Below are positions 1 through 8,589 of a stretch of DNA of 64,000 bases, piece after piece; position 1 is the first letter of the stretch; every line of letters starts with the position of its first letter. The DNA comes from Hyphomicrobiales bacterium (GTDB lineage: Bacteria; Pseudomonadota; Alphaproteobacteria; Rhizobiales; Rhizobiaceae), in contig UBZP01000017.1 in assembly GCA_900469965.1 (NCBI GenBank), forward strand, positions 248,001-312,000, given 5' to 3'. The position numbers were made by a program, and so were the translations under genes. The notes below the pieces were generated by a model. It saw nothing but the letters and a program-made list of their open reading frames with translations, did no database searches and had not been told where the DNA came from.

Positions 1-272
1 ACCAGCACCGTCGTCGCCTTGGTGCGCAGCGTCTTGCCGTAGCTGAAACCGTCGAGGCCGCGACGGAACAGAAGGTAGCCGGAGATCGCGCTGAGGCAGG
101 GGACGCCGATCCTGAACAGGCTGTCGCCCAAAAACACGCGCAGCCAGTCGACCAGGCCGTTGACGCCCAGGAACGGGCTGTTGGCCTGGTCATAGGGAAC
201 GTGCACGAAAACGATGCCCGAAATGAGCACGATGCGCATCAGGTTGATCCGCGAAGAAACGCCCGCGTTCAT
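1..272 (-). CDS. exoH: Acyltransferase-family membrane protein, ExoH-like succinyltransferase (partial)
   Basis: This is the N-terminal 90 or so residues of a membrane acyltransferase (acyltransferase 3 family); the rest runs off the left edge. Visible features are the start MNAGVSSRINLMRIVL, a first membrane segment with an FVHVP motif whose histidine matches the family's catalytic position, and a second hydrophobic segment ending SGYLLFRR. ExoH in the succinoglycan pathway adds succinate to the repeat unit. The assignment to ExoH rather than ExoZ rests on neighbourhood, because exoZ is present at 9876 and exoH sits beside exoT in known exo clusters. An in-frame GTG six bases upstream (278) lies nearer the AGGAG at about 290 and could be the start. 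Confidence 0.65.
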   Translation of the reverse strand, partial: MNAGVSSRINLMRIVLISGIVFVHVPYDQANSPFLGVNGLVDWLRVFLGDSLFRIGVPCLSAISGYLLFRRGLDGFSYGKTLRTKATTVL

Positions 273-689
273 ATCCACGATATCAGCTTCTCCTAATGGG
301 CCCCATTTCCGGCAGCCGTTTCGGACAGAGCAGACTTGCGCCCGCGGTCAAAATGGTAGGGTGGTTCGGGCGGAAAAATATGGCGGTGCAGCAAATTTCT
401 GCGGCGGTTTTGGTTGCGCTGCACAATAACCGCCGCGCCGGCGGCCGGCGAAACGTGTTCGAAAGGCTGCGGCCACCGCCGAAAAGGCCCGATAGCACCG
501 GAAATTGCAGAAAGTGCTAATAGACTCAAATAGATGCACGTTCTGGCTGTGGCCGGGCCGCGGAATTTTCGGGATTTTTGCGTTTCGCCGCGGTTTCAGG
601 TTCCAAAACTGGCGCCTGGGATGATCAAATATGGCGAAAAGGCGGCAAAACGATTCAAGCCTCCGTCACGGAAGGCCTGTCGTGCCGTG
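273..689. other. 417-base gap between exoH-like gene and exoT
   Basis: No convincing gene is seen. In S. meliloti the nuclease gene exoI lies between exoH and exoT, and it is absent here. The gap should hold the promoter of the leftward exoH-like gene. It contains an inverted pair GTGCAGC (386-392) and GCTGCAC (418-424) separated by 25 bases. Confidence 0.55.
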
Positions 690-2171
690 TCACTCGGCTG
701 GGCTCGGCGCGGCCGCGGGCGAGCGCTTCCGGGCCAGATCGATCAGCTTTTTCAACAGCGGCCGCTCGGTCAGGACGACGAGAACGGCATAGATCACGCC
801 ACCGATCACGGCACCGAGCGCGACCTGCAGCGCTGCGTTCGGTACGAGATGACCGAACTGCTCCAGGAGAAGGCGGAGTGCGATCGCCATCGCCGCAGCG
901 GTGAACATCGGACGGCAGCAGGTCAGGAAACCGCGCAGGAAGGGCGTGCCGTCGGCCCGGAAGACGACGAGCGAATAGCCGACGAGGACGAAGGCGTTGA
1001 CGGCGCAGAGCCAGACCATCGCCGCGACCAGCGTGCCGTCATAGGCGCCGTAGGCGACGGCGGCGGTGGTGATCACTGCCCGCAGGATCGCCCACCAGAA
1101 CAGCGTGCCGCCGTGGCCGGCGCCCTTCAGGTAGGGGATGAACGTGCTGCAGGGGGTGAGGATGCCCTTCGACAGCGCCAAGAGGCCGAGCACCGGCCAG
1201 GCATAGGCCCACTGGTGGCCGAACAGCGTCAGCATCGCCGGCTCCGCGAGCGCCCAGAGGCCGAACATCATCGGCGCCAGCAGCACGGTGGTGACCTGGG
1301 TGCTGAGCATCAGCGCGTTCGAGCGGCGGGCGCTGTCCTGCATCATGCTGCTGAAGGCGGGAAAGAGGACGCCCATGACGGCCGAGAGAACGACCTGGTT
1401 CGGGATGCTGGAGAACCGGTTGGCCGCCGAATAGGCGCCGGCGTCGGCGAGGCCGAGGAACCGCGAAATCACCACCATCGGCGACTGGAAGCTCACGAAA
1501 TTGGCGATCTCCGAGCCCATCATGCTGAGGCTGAAGCGGGTCAGGCCGATGACGCGGCCGATCGACATCTGCAGCGCCGGGACGTAGCGCGAGACGGCGA
1601 AGAGCCCCACGAGCCGGATCGCCGCCGACAGGAACAGCTGGGCCATCAGGGCCCAGACGCCGAAGCCGGCAAGGGCGAGGAGGACCGCGGCGATCGCGCC
1701 GGCGGATTCCGACACCATGCTCCAGAAGGCGTCCTTGCCGAACTGCATCCGCCGCGCCAGCAGCGCATAGGCGACGTCGCCGGCCAGCTGCAGCGGGATC
1801 AGAAAGCTCATCAGCCGGACGAGATAGGCGGCCTCGGTCGCCCCCAGCAGCCCGGCGATCGGTTCGGCCCAGACGTAGAGGCCGAGCGCCATCAGGCAGG
1901 CGATCGCCAGATTGGCCCAGAAGACCGAGTGGATCGTGCGCATGTCCTCGTCGCGCTGGATGATCAGCGCCGAGGCCAGACCGGCGCCGCCGATCATCGC
2001 CAGGAACTGCACGACGGTGAGCGCGACGGCCACCGCGCCGAACTCTTCGGGGGTAAGGATTCTTGCCAAAATCGGTACGGTGACAAATTTCAGCCCGAAT
2101 GTGCTTGTCTTGGATAAGACGCTCCAGCCGACGTTTCGCGTGATCGATTTCGCGTTGATGGCAGTGGGCAT
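690..2171 (-). CDS. exoT: Polysaccharide flippase ExoT (Wzx/PST family)
   Basis: A 493-residue, very hydrophobic protein with about 12 predicted membrane helices and the family start pattern (VGWSVLSKTSTFGLKF, then ILTPEEFG). It belongs to the polysaccharide transporter/MOP flippase group. ExoT is thought to move the lipid-linked succinoglycan octasaccharide across the inner membrane. The length is nearly identical to S. meliloti ExoT as I recall it, and the gene diverges from exoW across 122 bases, so the two probably share a promoter region. The C-terminal 15 residues are a polar Ala/Pro/Ser tail. The assignment is strong because the whole exo neighbourhood matches. Confidence 0.88.
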   Translation of the reverse strand: MPTAINAKSITRNVGWSVLSKTSTFGLKFVTVPILARILTPEEFGAVAVALTVVQFLAMIGGAGLASALIIQRDEDMRTIHSVFWANLAIACLMALGLYVWAEPIAGLLGATEAAYLVRLMSFLIPLQLAGDVAYALLARRMQFGKDAFWSMVSESAGAIAAVLLALAGFGVWALMAQLFLSAAIRLVGLFAVSRYVPALQMSIGRVIGLTRFSLSMMGSEIANFVSFQSPMVVISRFLGLADAGAYSAANRFSSIPNQVVLSAVMGVLFPAFSSMMQDSARRSNALMLSTQVTTVLLAPMMFGLWALAEPAMLTLFGHQWAYAWPVLGLLALSKGILTPCSTFIPYLKGAGHGGTLFWWAILRAVITTAAVAYGAYDGTLVAAMVWLCAVNAFVLVGYSLVVFRADGTPFLRGFLTCCRPMFTAAAMAIALRLLLEQFGHLVPNAALQVALGAVIGGVIYAVLVVLTERPLLKKLIDLARKRSPAAAPSPAE

Positions 2172-2293
2172 AGCCGCGTCCCGAATGCTGGAGGAGAGGG
2201 AAGTCGCTTATTTGTCAAGACTTTAGCGTATGCCTAGATCTTGGGAGGGAGCCGGGCACAGCTCTTTAGTAGGAAAACCGAGAAGGCGAAAAG

Positions 2294-3253
2294 ATGGCGA
2301 AGCTGACAGTCGCGATTCCTTACTACCAGAAGGAACCAGGCATTTTGAGGCGAGCGCTCGCCTCCGTTTTCGAACAGACCTACAAGGATTTCCACATCCT
2401 CGTCGTGGACGATCAGTCGCCCTATTCGATCGACGAGGAACTGGCGCCGCTGAGCGACAACTGGCGGGCGCGCATCACCGTGATCCGCCAGGAGAACGCC
2501 GGGCCGGGCGGCGCCCGCAACACGGCGCTGGACAATGTGCCGGCCGATTGCGAGTTCGTCGCCTTCCTTGATTCCGACGACGTCTGGACTCCCGATCACC
2601 TGAAGAACGCCCATGAGGCGATGACGCGCTTCGGCGCCGATTGCTACTGGGCCTCGATCACCGGCGGCGACGCCTTCTACTACCATTTCGGCATTGCCGA
2701 CCTGGAGGAGACCGAGCGGGTCGACCGGCTGCAGGAGAGCCCGCTCGTGGTTGAAATTCCGGAACTTTCCAGCGTCATGCTGAAGAACTGGAGCTTCCTC
2801 CATCTGTCCTGCATGGTGATCGGCCGCAGGCTGTTCGAGACGGTCCGCTTCGATGCCAGGCTGCGCCTTGCCGCCGAGGACGTGCTGTTCTTCTGCGACT
2901 GCGTCAAGGCTTCGACGCGGGTGGTCCTGTGCGACGCGCCGGGCGCGGTGCGCGGCGAGGGCATCAACATCTTCCACAGCATCGACAACGACTCGCCGAA
3001 GTTCCTCAAGCAGCAGTTCAACACCTGGGTGGCGCTCGACCTCCTGGAAGGACGGTTCGCGCAGCGCTCGAGCGAGGCCCGCTCGATTCGCTCCTACAAG
3101 ACCACCGCGCGCCGGCAGGCGCTGTGGAGCCAGGCGCGGCGCGTCCGCCGCCGCAAGCTGCCGCAGTTCGACCTTCTGGCAAAGTGGGTCTGGCGCGATC
3201 CGGTGCTGCTGCGCAGCGTCTTCGAGCTGGCCGCAGGCAAGCTGGCGCGCTGA
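2294..3253 (+). CDS. exoW: Succinoglycan glucosyltransferase ExoW
   Basis: A 319-residue family 2 glycosyltransferase with a GT-A fold. Visible motifs are the N-terminal VAIPYYQKE strand, VVDDQSP near residue 37 for nucleotide-sugar binding, GPGGARN near residue 74, and the metal-binding FLDSDDVW near residue 95. There are no membrane spans, so it works at the inner face of the inner membrane. ExoW adds a late glucose to the lipid-linked succinoglycan repeat. The start ATG follows an AAGG element. The 49-base gap to exoV suggests one transcript. Its length and position between exoT and exoV match S. meliloti ExoW. Confidence 0.87.
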   Translation: MAKLTVAIPYYQKEPGILRRALASVFEQTYKDFHILVVDDQSPYSIDEELAPLSDNWRARITVIRQENAGPGGARNTALDNVPADCEFVAFLDSDDVWTPDHLKNAHEAMTRFGADCYWASITGGDAFYYHFGIADLEETERVDRLQESPLVVEIPELSSVMLKNWSFLHLSCMVIGRRLFETVRFDARLRLAAEDVLFFCDCVKASTRVVLCDAPGAVRGEGINIFHSIDNDSPKFLKQQFNTWVALDLLEGRFAQRSSEARSIRSYKTTARRQALWSQARRVRRRKLPQFDLLAKWVWRDPVLLRSVFELAAGKLAR

Positions 3254-3302
3254 CCTGCCGGCCCCATCCGGCACCCCTTATATTTTCTCTCAGGAGACCT
3301 CG

Positions 3303-4256
3303 ATGAAGCCCTACTACTGGGAATCCGACCACGGCAATTTCGGCGACGACCTCAACCTCTGGCTCTGGGACTTCCTGCTGCCGGGCTTCCGCGACGTCCA
3401 CCCGGACGTCCTGCTCGTCGGCGTCGGCACGGTGCTGAACGAGGTGCTGCTGCCGAAGACCGGCCGCAAGCTGGTGCTCGGCAGCGGCTTCGGCTATGGC
3501 GCGCTGCCGGACATGCGCGACCGCACGCTCTGGGACATCCGCTGCGTGCGCGGGCCGCTGACGGCGCAGAAGGTGGGGGTCGACGAGAGCCTCGGCATCA
3601 TCGATCCGGCCGTCATGGTCGCGGACATGCCCGAGTTCGCCGGGCTGTCGAAGACGCACCGCAGGAGCTTCGTGCCGCACTGGGAATCGGCGATCGCCGG
3701 GCTCTGGCCCGAGGTCTGCGCCACGGTCGGCGTCAACTACATCGACCCGCGCGGCGAGGCCAAGGCGGTGATCGCCGAGATCGCGCGCTCCGAGCTGATC
3801 ATTGCCGAATCGATGCACGGCGCGATCCTTGCCGACGCGTTCCGCGTTCCGTGGGTGGCGGTATCGACCTCGCGCAACATCAACAGCTTCAAGTGGAACG
3901 ACTGGGCCGGAACGCTCGGGGTTTCCTACAGGCCGCGCCATGTCCCCGTCTCCAGCCGGGCGGAGGCGATCATCAAGGGCGCGCGCTTCTGGGGCGTGGA
4001 TTTCGAGGCGCCGCGGCACAGCCCGGCCGAGCCCGCCGCCGGTCATGCCGGCGATGGCGAGGTCCTGGTGCGCGAGAAGGAGCCGCGGAGCACCGGCTTC
4101 CGGTCGGCGGCCAAGCAGGTCCTGGCCGCGCCCTCGGCACTGGCGCTCTGGCAGGCAAGCCGCGCCGAGCCGCAACTCAGCACCGATGCGGCCCTGTCCG
4201 CGCGCAAGGAACGTTTTCTGTCGGTATTGGAAGGGGTCCGGCGCGACTATTTCTAG
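3303..4256 (+). CDS. exoV: Polysaccharide pyruvyl transferase ExoV
   Basis: A 317-residue polysaccharide pyruvyl transferase. The N-terminus YYWESDHGNFGDDLN carries the family GNFGDD signature. Further motifs are GVGTVL near residue 41, the VRGPLT segment near residue 83, and ESMHGAILADAFRVPW near residue 167. It should transfer pyruvate from phosphoenolpyruvate as a ketal onto the terminal glucose of the succinoglycan repeat, a decoration required for polymer export in S. meliloti. AGGAG lies just before the ATG. It is probably co-transcribed with exoW and convergent with exoU, with 59 bases between the stops. Confidence 0.88.
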   Translation: MKPYYWESDHGNFGDDLNLWLWDFLLPGFRDVHPDVLLVGVGTVLNEVLLPKTGRKLVLGSGFGYGALPDMRDRTLWDIRCVRGPLTAQKVGVDESLGIIDPAVMVADMPEFAGLSKTHRRSFVPHWESAIAGLWPEVCATVGVNYIDPRGEAKAVIAEIARSELIIAESMHGAILADAFRVPWVAVSTSRNINSFKWNDWAGTLGVSYRPRHVPVSSRAEAIIKGARFWGVDFEAPRHSPAEPAAGHAGDGEVLVREKEPRSTGFRSAAKQVLAAPSALALWQASRAEPQLSTDAALSARKERFLSVLEGVRRDYF

Positions 4257-4315
4257 CGCGCCGGCAGGTCCGGATCGCGGCGCGGCCGACGATACGGCAT
4301 GGGGGTGTGGCGCGC

Positions 4316-5323
4316 CTACCGCAGCGAACCGGTCGGGGATGCCAGCAGGTAGCGGACCGCGCCCGTGCCACCGAGGGCTGCGGGGGCTGCGGCCGGGCGG
4401 CGGAAACGGTCGGTCTTGTCGAGCAGGATGCCGCCGACGATCGCGGGCAGGGCGCCCGGATGCGTCAGCGCATAGACGAGGGCGCGCCCCTTGCCGTCGT
4501 GGTTCTTCAGGTCGAGGAAGTGGCGCAGTTCGTAGCGGGCGCGGATGTGGCGCTCGTGCTTCTCGATCAGGGCGCGTTCTTCCGGCGACAGGCCCGGCCG
4601 GGCCAGGATCGCCCTGTCGGCCTCGTAGAGACGCCGCAGATCCTCGGTGCGGTGGCTGCTGCTCAAGGAATTGCCGCGGACGACGGCGCCATAGCCGCAG
4701 CTATGGATGATCTTGTATCGCGCACCGTGCGCGAGCGCCCTCGCATAGAGATCGTAGTCCTCGCCGAGCCGCAGCTGCTCGTGATAGCGCAGCCCGTGGC
4801 TGTCGAGGAACGTCCGCCGGATCAAGGGCTTGAGGAAGCCGACTTCGCCGCGCTGCACGCCGCGGCGGGAAATGTTGCCCTCGATGAAGCCCTTCAGGTC
4901 GAGAAGCCTGGGCTGCGGTGCGATATCGGCAATCTCGAGCTGCGCCTGCCCGGCGCGGGCCTCGTCGACGAAGACGATGTTGTCGGCGATGAAGTCCCAG
5001 TCGCTTTCGGCCAGCATGCGCGCGAACCGTCCCGGCAGCAGGAAGTCGTCGGCGTCGAGAACGCCCACGATCGGCGAACGAGAGGCCTCGATCGCCGCGT
5101 TGCGCGCGGCTGCGGGGCCACGGTTCTGGTCGAAGCGCAGGATGTGCAGGCGGCCGGTGACATCGTCGGCGGCGCGCGCCGCGCCGGCGGTGTCGTCGGA
5201 CGAGCCGTCGTCGACGACGATCACCTCGTTCGCCTCCGGTTGCAGCAGCGCCGAGGAAACGGCACGCCCGATGGTCTGGGCGGCATTCTTGGCGGCGATG
5301 ATGACGCAAACTTCCCTGCTCAT
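4316..5323 (-). CDS. exoU: Succinoglycan glucosyltransferase ExoU
   Basis: A 335-residue family 2 glycosyltransferase. It starts MSREVCVIIAAKN, then shows EVIVVDDGSSDD near residue 32, GPAAARN near residue 70, the metal-binding GVLDADDF near residue 86 and an acceptor-side LGEDYDLYARAL near residue 186. The frame stays open upstream to about 5482, but the ATG at 5323 has a GGAGG 11 bases before it, while a second in-frame ATG (5341) has none. ExoU adds one of the side-chain glucoses of succinoglycan. Its place between exoV and exoX matches the S. meliloti order. Confidence 0.85.
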   Translation of the reverse strand: MSREVCVIIAAKNAAQTIGRAVSSALLQPEANEVIVVDDGSSDDTAGAARAADDVTGRLHILRFDQNRGPAAARNAAIEASRSPIVGVLDADDFLLPGRFARMLAESDWDFIADNIVFVDEARAGQAQLEIADIAPQPRLLDLKGFIEGNISRRGVQRGEVGFLKPLIRRTFLDSHGLRYHEQLRLGEDYDLYARALAHGARYKIIHSCGYGAVVRGNSLSSSHRTEDLRRLYEADRAILARPGLSPEERALIEKHERHIRARYELRHFLDLKNHDGKGRALVYALTHPGALPAIVGGILLDKTDRFRRPAAAPAALGGTGAVRYLLASPTGSLR

Positions 5324-5540
5324 CGTCCGATCGACCTCCATCTTTGGATTGCGTCCGACATGCGGATCATGGGCCCGCTTCGCGGCCCGGTTCATGCTGC
5401 GACGCAGCATGCGGCACCATGGAAGACGATCGTGTCCCAATCGGGGCGAAGCGCGCGGACGGCATGGCCAGCAGCGCGCCACAGTCAGCGCGCGCGTTTG
5501 CGGGGAGGGATGCGGAGACAGGCGCCGGCGCCGGATGCGC

Positions 5541-5828
5541 TCAGTAGTTCGAATGGCCCGGCTTGTTCAGAGGGGTGACCCGCAGGCCCGCGGCTGCGTT
5601 CTCGGCAAGCGAAGCGGCACGCATCGCGGCCTCCGTCTCGCGCCTTCGCTCGCGGGCTTCCTTCCACACCAGGAAGAGCACGCCGACGAAATAGCCGGCC
5701 TGCAGGAGGACGGCGCAGATCAGGGTCTGGATGAGCGTATCGGAGAGCGATCCGGTCAGGCCGTAGGTTGCGAGACCGAAGACCAGCAGGGCTCCGATCA
5801 TGCTTATGAAGACGCGTGGACCATACAT
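5541..5828 (-). CDS. exoX: Exopolysaccharide production repressor ExoX
   Basis: A 95-residue inner-membrane protein with two hydrophobic helices (about residues 8-27 and 35-55), a basic/acidic stretch (VWKEARERRRETEAAM) and a soluble tail. Size, topology and location right beside exoY match ExoX/ExoR-group small repressors of rhizobial exopolysaccharide synthesis. ExoX acts after transcription by holding down ExoY, so the exoX:exoY dosage sets polymer output. It is divergent from exoY across 737 bases, which lets the two be controlled separately. No strong Shine-Dalgarno is seen before the ATG, only a GGGCTAGCCC palindrome. Confidence 0.82.
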   Translation of the reverse strand: MYGPRVFISMIGALLVFGLATYGLTGSLSDTLIQTLICAVLLQAGYFVGVLFLVWKEARERRRETEAAMRAASLAENAAAGLRVTPLNKPGHSNY

Positions 5829-6565
5829 CGGGCTAGCCCGGATTCATGTGAAGGTTAAACGACATGGGCGACTTCCTCCCCGGTGCCCGGTTTGCCGGGC
5901 CTTGCGATTATATGCGGGCAATGCCGCGGGTTCAATCGCCGGCCGCGACGCCTCTTACCGATAGGGTTAAGCGCGCGGCAACTCAATTGGTTGTGGTCGG
6001 TGGTACTGCAACGTGGCGTGGGCAGGCCTCGATTCGACGCCGCCACCGTTCCGCCGCAATTCGGCCGCGATGCAGCGCAGACGCGAACATCGAAGCCACC
6101 GACGCAGCTTGAGGTAAGCTGCCCGGCTCCGCTCCGATCAACTTTTATTACATCGCAATCGCTTTGGTCACGCTTTTCCGTGTGCAGTGCAGCAGCATGC
6201 TGCGATGCGGAATTTCATTGTGAGACAAATCAAGTTTGCCGATTCGCGTGGCTTTCAGCGGCCGCTTGCGACGATTCCAAATCTATCTGAAGTACAGAAT
6301 TGAGTCTGTCGACTTTTGAAATTGAAAAATATCGTGATTTCGGAGCAATATGGGAGAAAATAACAGAAAAGATACTATGAAATACATTGTCTCACCACGA
6401 GGGATTGTCTATTTCATATATTATAAGATCCTTAAATAGCCCTCTGATCCATTCGCGAAAAAAGATTCTGCTTCCAAGATCAAATTCTGACCATACCCTG
6501 CGTCTTGGATGTCCCGCGTCCCATACGGACGAGACCTATCGCCAAACCGGAACGGAGCCCACTCT
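5829..6565. promoter_or_regulatory. Large exoX-exoY divergent control region
   Basis: A 737-base gap with a marked AT-rich zone from about 6285 to 6500, unlike the GC-rich genes around it. It holds a 12-base perfect palindrome GCAGCATGCTGC (6192-6203) and an inverted pair GTGAGACAA (6220-6228) and TTGTCTCAC (6387-6395). A weak sigma70-like pair is TTGAAA (6322-6327) and CAATAT (6346-6351) with an 18-base spacer, pointing to exoY. In rhizobia this region is the target of MucR/Ros-type and ChvI-type control; I cannot assign a site to either from sequence alone. Confidence 0.6.
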
Positions 6566-7243
6566 ATGAAGTCCGCGACACGATCGGCCAGTTCGACGTT
6601 CTTGAGCGCCGCAGCCACGGGCGCGCCTCCCCTCGGAGGGATCACCAAGCGCGGCTTCGACATTGCCGCCACATCGCTTGCGCTGTTGTTTCTGAGCCCG
6701 ATCTTCCTGCTCATCGCCGCGCTCGTCAAAGCCTCGGATGGCGGCAACGTCTTCTACGGCCACCGCCGAATCGGCCACAACGGCCGCAGTTTCCATTGCC
6801 TGAAGTTCCGCACGATGCGGATGGACGGCGATCGCGTGCTGCAGGCCTACCTCAAGGCCAATCCCGAGGCCTACGAGGAATGGCGTACGACCCGCAAGCT
6901 GAAGGACGACCCGCGCGTCACCACCGTCGGCGCGGTGCTGCGCAAGCTGAGCCTCGACGAGTTGCCGCAGCTGGTGAACATCCTGCGCGGCGAAATGAGC
7001 ATCGTCGGCCCGCGGCCGGTGGTCGAGGATGAGCTCGAGCTCTACGAGAGCGCCGCCAGCTACTACCTCCAGACCCGTCCCGGGCTCACCGGCCTGTGGC
7101 AGGTGAGCGGCCGCAACGATGTCTCCTATTCCGCGCGCGTCGCCTTCGACACCGAGTATGTCCGCACCTGGTCGCTGATCAGGGACATGCTCATCGTGGT
7201 CAAGACGATCCCCGCAGTCTGCGCTTCGCGCGGCAGCTATTGA
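6566..7243 (+). CDS. exoY: Undecaprenyl-phosphate galactose phosphotransferase ExoY
   Basis: A 225-residue sugar-phosphate transferase of the bacterial/WcaJ type. One N-terminal hydrophobic hairpin (about residues 33-55, [16 protein letters not shown]) is followed by the catalytic domain with FHCLKFRTM, the [16 protein letters not shown] block near residue 135, [11 protein letters not shown] and [11 protein letters not shown]. It transfers galactose-1-phosphate to undecaprenyl phosphate, the first step of succinoglycan assembly, and is the point restrained by ExoX. The ATG follows GGAG at about 9 bases. It heads the exoYFQZ run. Confidence 0.93.
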   Translation: MKSATRSASSTFLSAAATGAPPLGGITKRGFDIAATSLALLFLSPIFLLIAALVKASDGGNVFYGHRRIGHNGRSFHCLKFRTMRMDGDRVLQAYLKANPEAYEEWRTTRKLKDDPRVTTVGAVLRKLSLDELPQLVNILRGEMSIVGPRPVVEDELELYESAASYYLQTRPGLTGLWQVSGRNDVSYSARVAFDTEYVRTWSLIRDMLIVVKTIPAVCASRGSY

Positions 7244-7310
7244 GACCTGTCGACCGGCTCGCCTTCTTGCTTGTGCAATCGCGGGCCGCGACGGAGAAAC
7301 GGATAGATCC

Positions 7311-8582
7311 ATGAAAACCATGACGACGGCTTCCAGGCCGCGACGTCCCCGCTTTCGGAACCTCTGCACGGGCCTGGCTCTGACGGCAGGCCTGTTGCTG
7401 GTGCAGGGGACTTCCGTCCTTGCCGACGAATACCGGCTCGACGTGCTCGACAAGCTTCGCATCCGCGTCGTCGAATGGCAGACGGCCGAAGGTGCGGTGC
7501 GCGACTGGTCGGCGATCAGCGGCGACTATGCGGTCGGTGCCGCCGGGCAGATCTCGCTGCCGCTCGTCGGCGAGCTTCCCGTCTCCGGCAAGACCACGGC
7601 GGAAGTCGCCCAGGAAATCGGTGTCAGGATGCAGAAGCTCTTCGCCCTGCGCGACCTGCCGTCTGCCTCCGTCGAACTGGCGCAGTACCGGCCGATCTTC
7701 GTCGCCGGAGAGGTGCAGACCCCGGGCGAATATCCCTTCGCCCCGAACATGACGGTGCTGAAGGCGATCAGCCTCGGCGGCGGCCTTCGCCGCGGCGATA
7801 CCGGGCAGCGCTTCGCGCGGGACTTCATCCGCGCCGACGGCGACGCTTCGGTGCTGATCGCCGAGCGCAACCGCCTTCTGGCGCGGCGGGCACGGCTGCA
7901 GGCGGAAATCGCCGGCCAGGACAGCATCACCATGCCGAAGGAACTGAACGAGGCACCGGAGGCGGCGATCCTGCTGGACAGCGAAACGCAGCTGATGAAG
8001 TCGCGCGACCGGCGGCAGAAGGTGCAGCTCAAGGCGTTGGCGGACCTCAAGACGCTGCTGCAGACCGAAATCGCCTCGCTCGACAAGAAGTCGGAGACAC
8101 AGACCCGCCAGCTCGGGCTGGTGGCGGACGACCTCAAGAAGGTCGACAGCCTCGCCGAGCGCGGCCTGACGATCAGCTCGCGCAAGCTGACGCTCGAACA
8201 GCGCACTGCCGACCTGCAGGCGGCGCTGCTCGACATCGACACCGCCGCCCTCAAGGCCAAGCAGGACGCCACCAAGGCAGCCCAGGACGAGACCAACCTG
8301 ATCAACGACTGGGACGCGACGCTGGCGCAGGAGATGCAGAACACCGAAAGCGAGCTCGAAGCGGTCACGCTGAAGCTCGAGACGAGCCAGAAGCTGATGT
8401 CGGAGGCGCTCATGCAGTCGGCGGACGCCGGTGCGATGAAGCGCGACGCCTCCGGGGCCGACGTCACCTACGTGATCCTGCGTGAGAAGGACGGCCGGCC
8501 CACGGAGATTCCGGCGACGGAAACGACGCAGATCCTGCCGGGAGACGTGATCAAGGTCGGCTACAACGTCGCCATGCGGTGA
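7311..8582 (+). CDS. exoF: Exopolysaccharide export/initiation protein ExoF
   Basis: A 423-residue exported protein. A basic N-terminus and hydrophobic stretch (about residues 20-38, ending VLADEYRL) act as signal peptide. A polysaccharide biosynthesis/export domain (about 40-130, with SGDYAVGAAGQISLPLVG) and an SLBB-like segment (GEVQTPGEYPF near residue 135) follow, then a long alpha-helical, coiled-coil-rich region to about residue 375. It is Wza-related but carries this periplasmic helical extension. In S. meliloti ExoF is needed with ExoY for the first galactosyl transfer and for export. An in-frame ATG at 7320 is an alternative start. Confidence 0.88.
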   Translation: MKTMTTASRPRRPRFRNLCTGLALTAGLLLVQGTSVLADEYRLDVLDKLRIRVVEWQTAEGAVRDWSAISGDYAVGAAGQISLPLVGELPVSGKTTAEVAQEIGVRMQKLFALRDLPSASVELAQYRPIFVAGEVQTPGEYPFAPNMTVLKAISLGGGLRRGDTGQRFARDFIRADGDASVLIAERNRLLARRARLQAEIAGQDSITMPKELNEAPEAAILLDSETQLMKSRDRRQKVQLKALADLKTLLQTEIASLDKKSETQTRQLGLVADDLKKVDSLAERGLTISSRKLTLEQRTADLQAALLDIDTAALKAKQDATKAAQDETNLINDWDATLAQEMQNTESELEAVTLKLETSQKLMSEALMQSADAGAMKRDASGADVTYVILREKDGRPTEIPATETTQILPGDVIKVGYNVAMR

Positions 8583-8589
8583 GCGGCCG

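Noticed and set aside
534-2117. Long open frame of 527 codons on the plus strand
   Set aside because: It lies exactly antisense to exoT and is rich in Arg, Asp, Glu and Gln from high-GC codon shadowing; no domain is visible.
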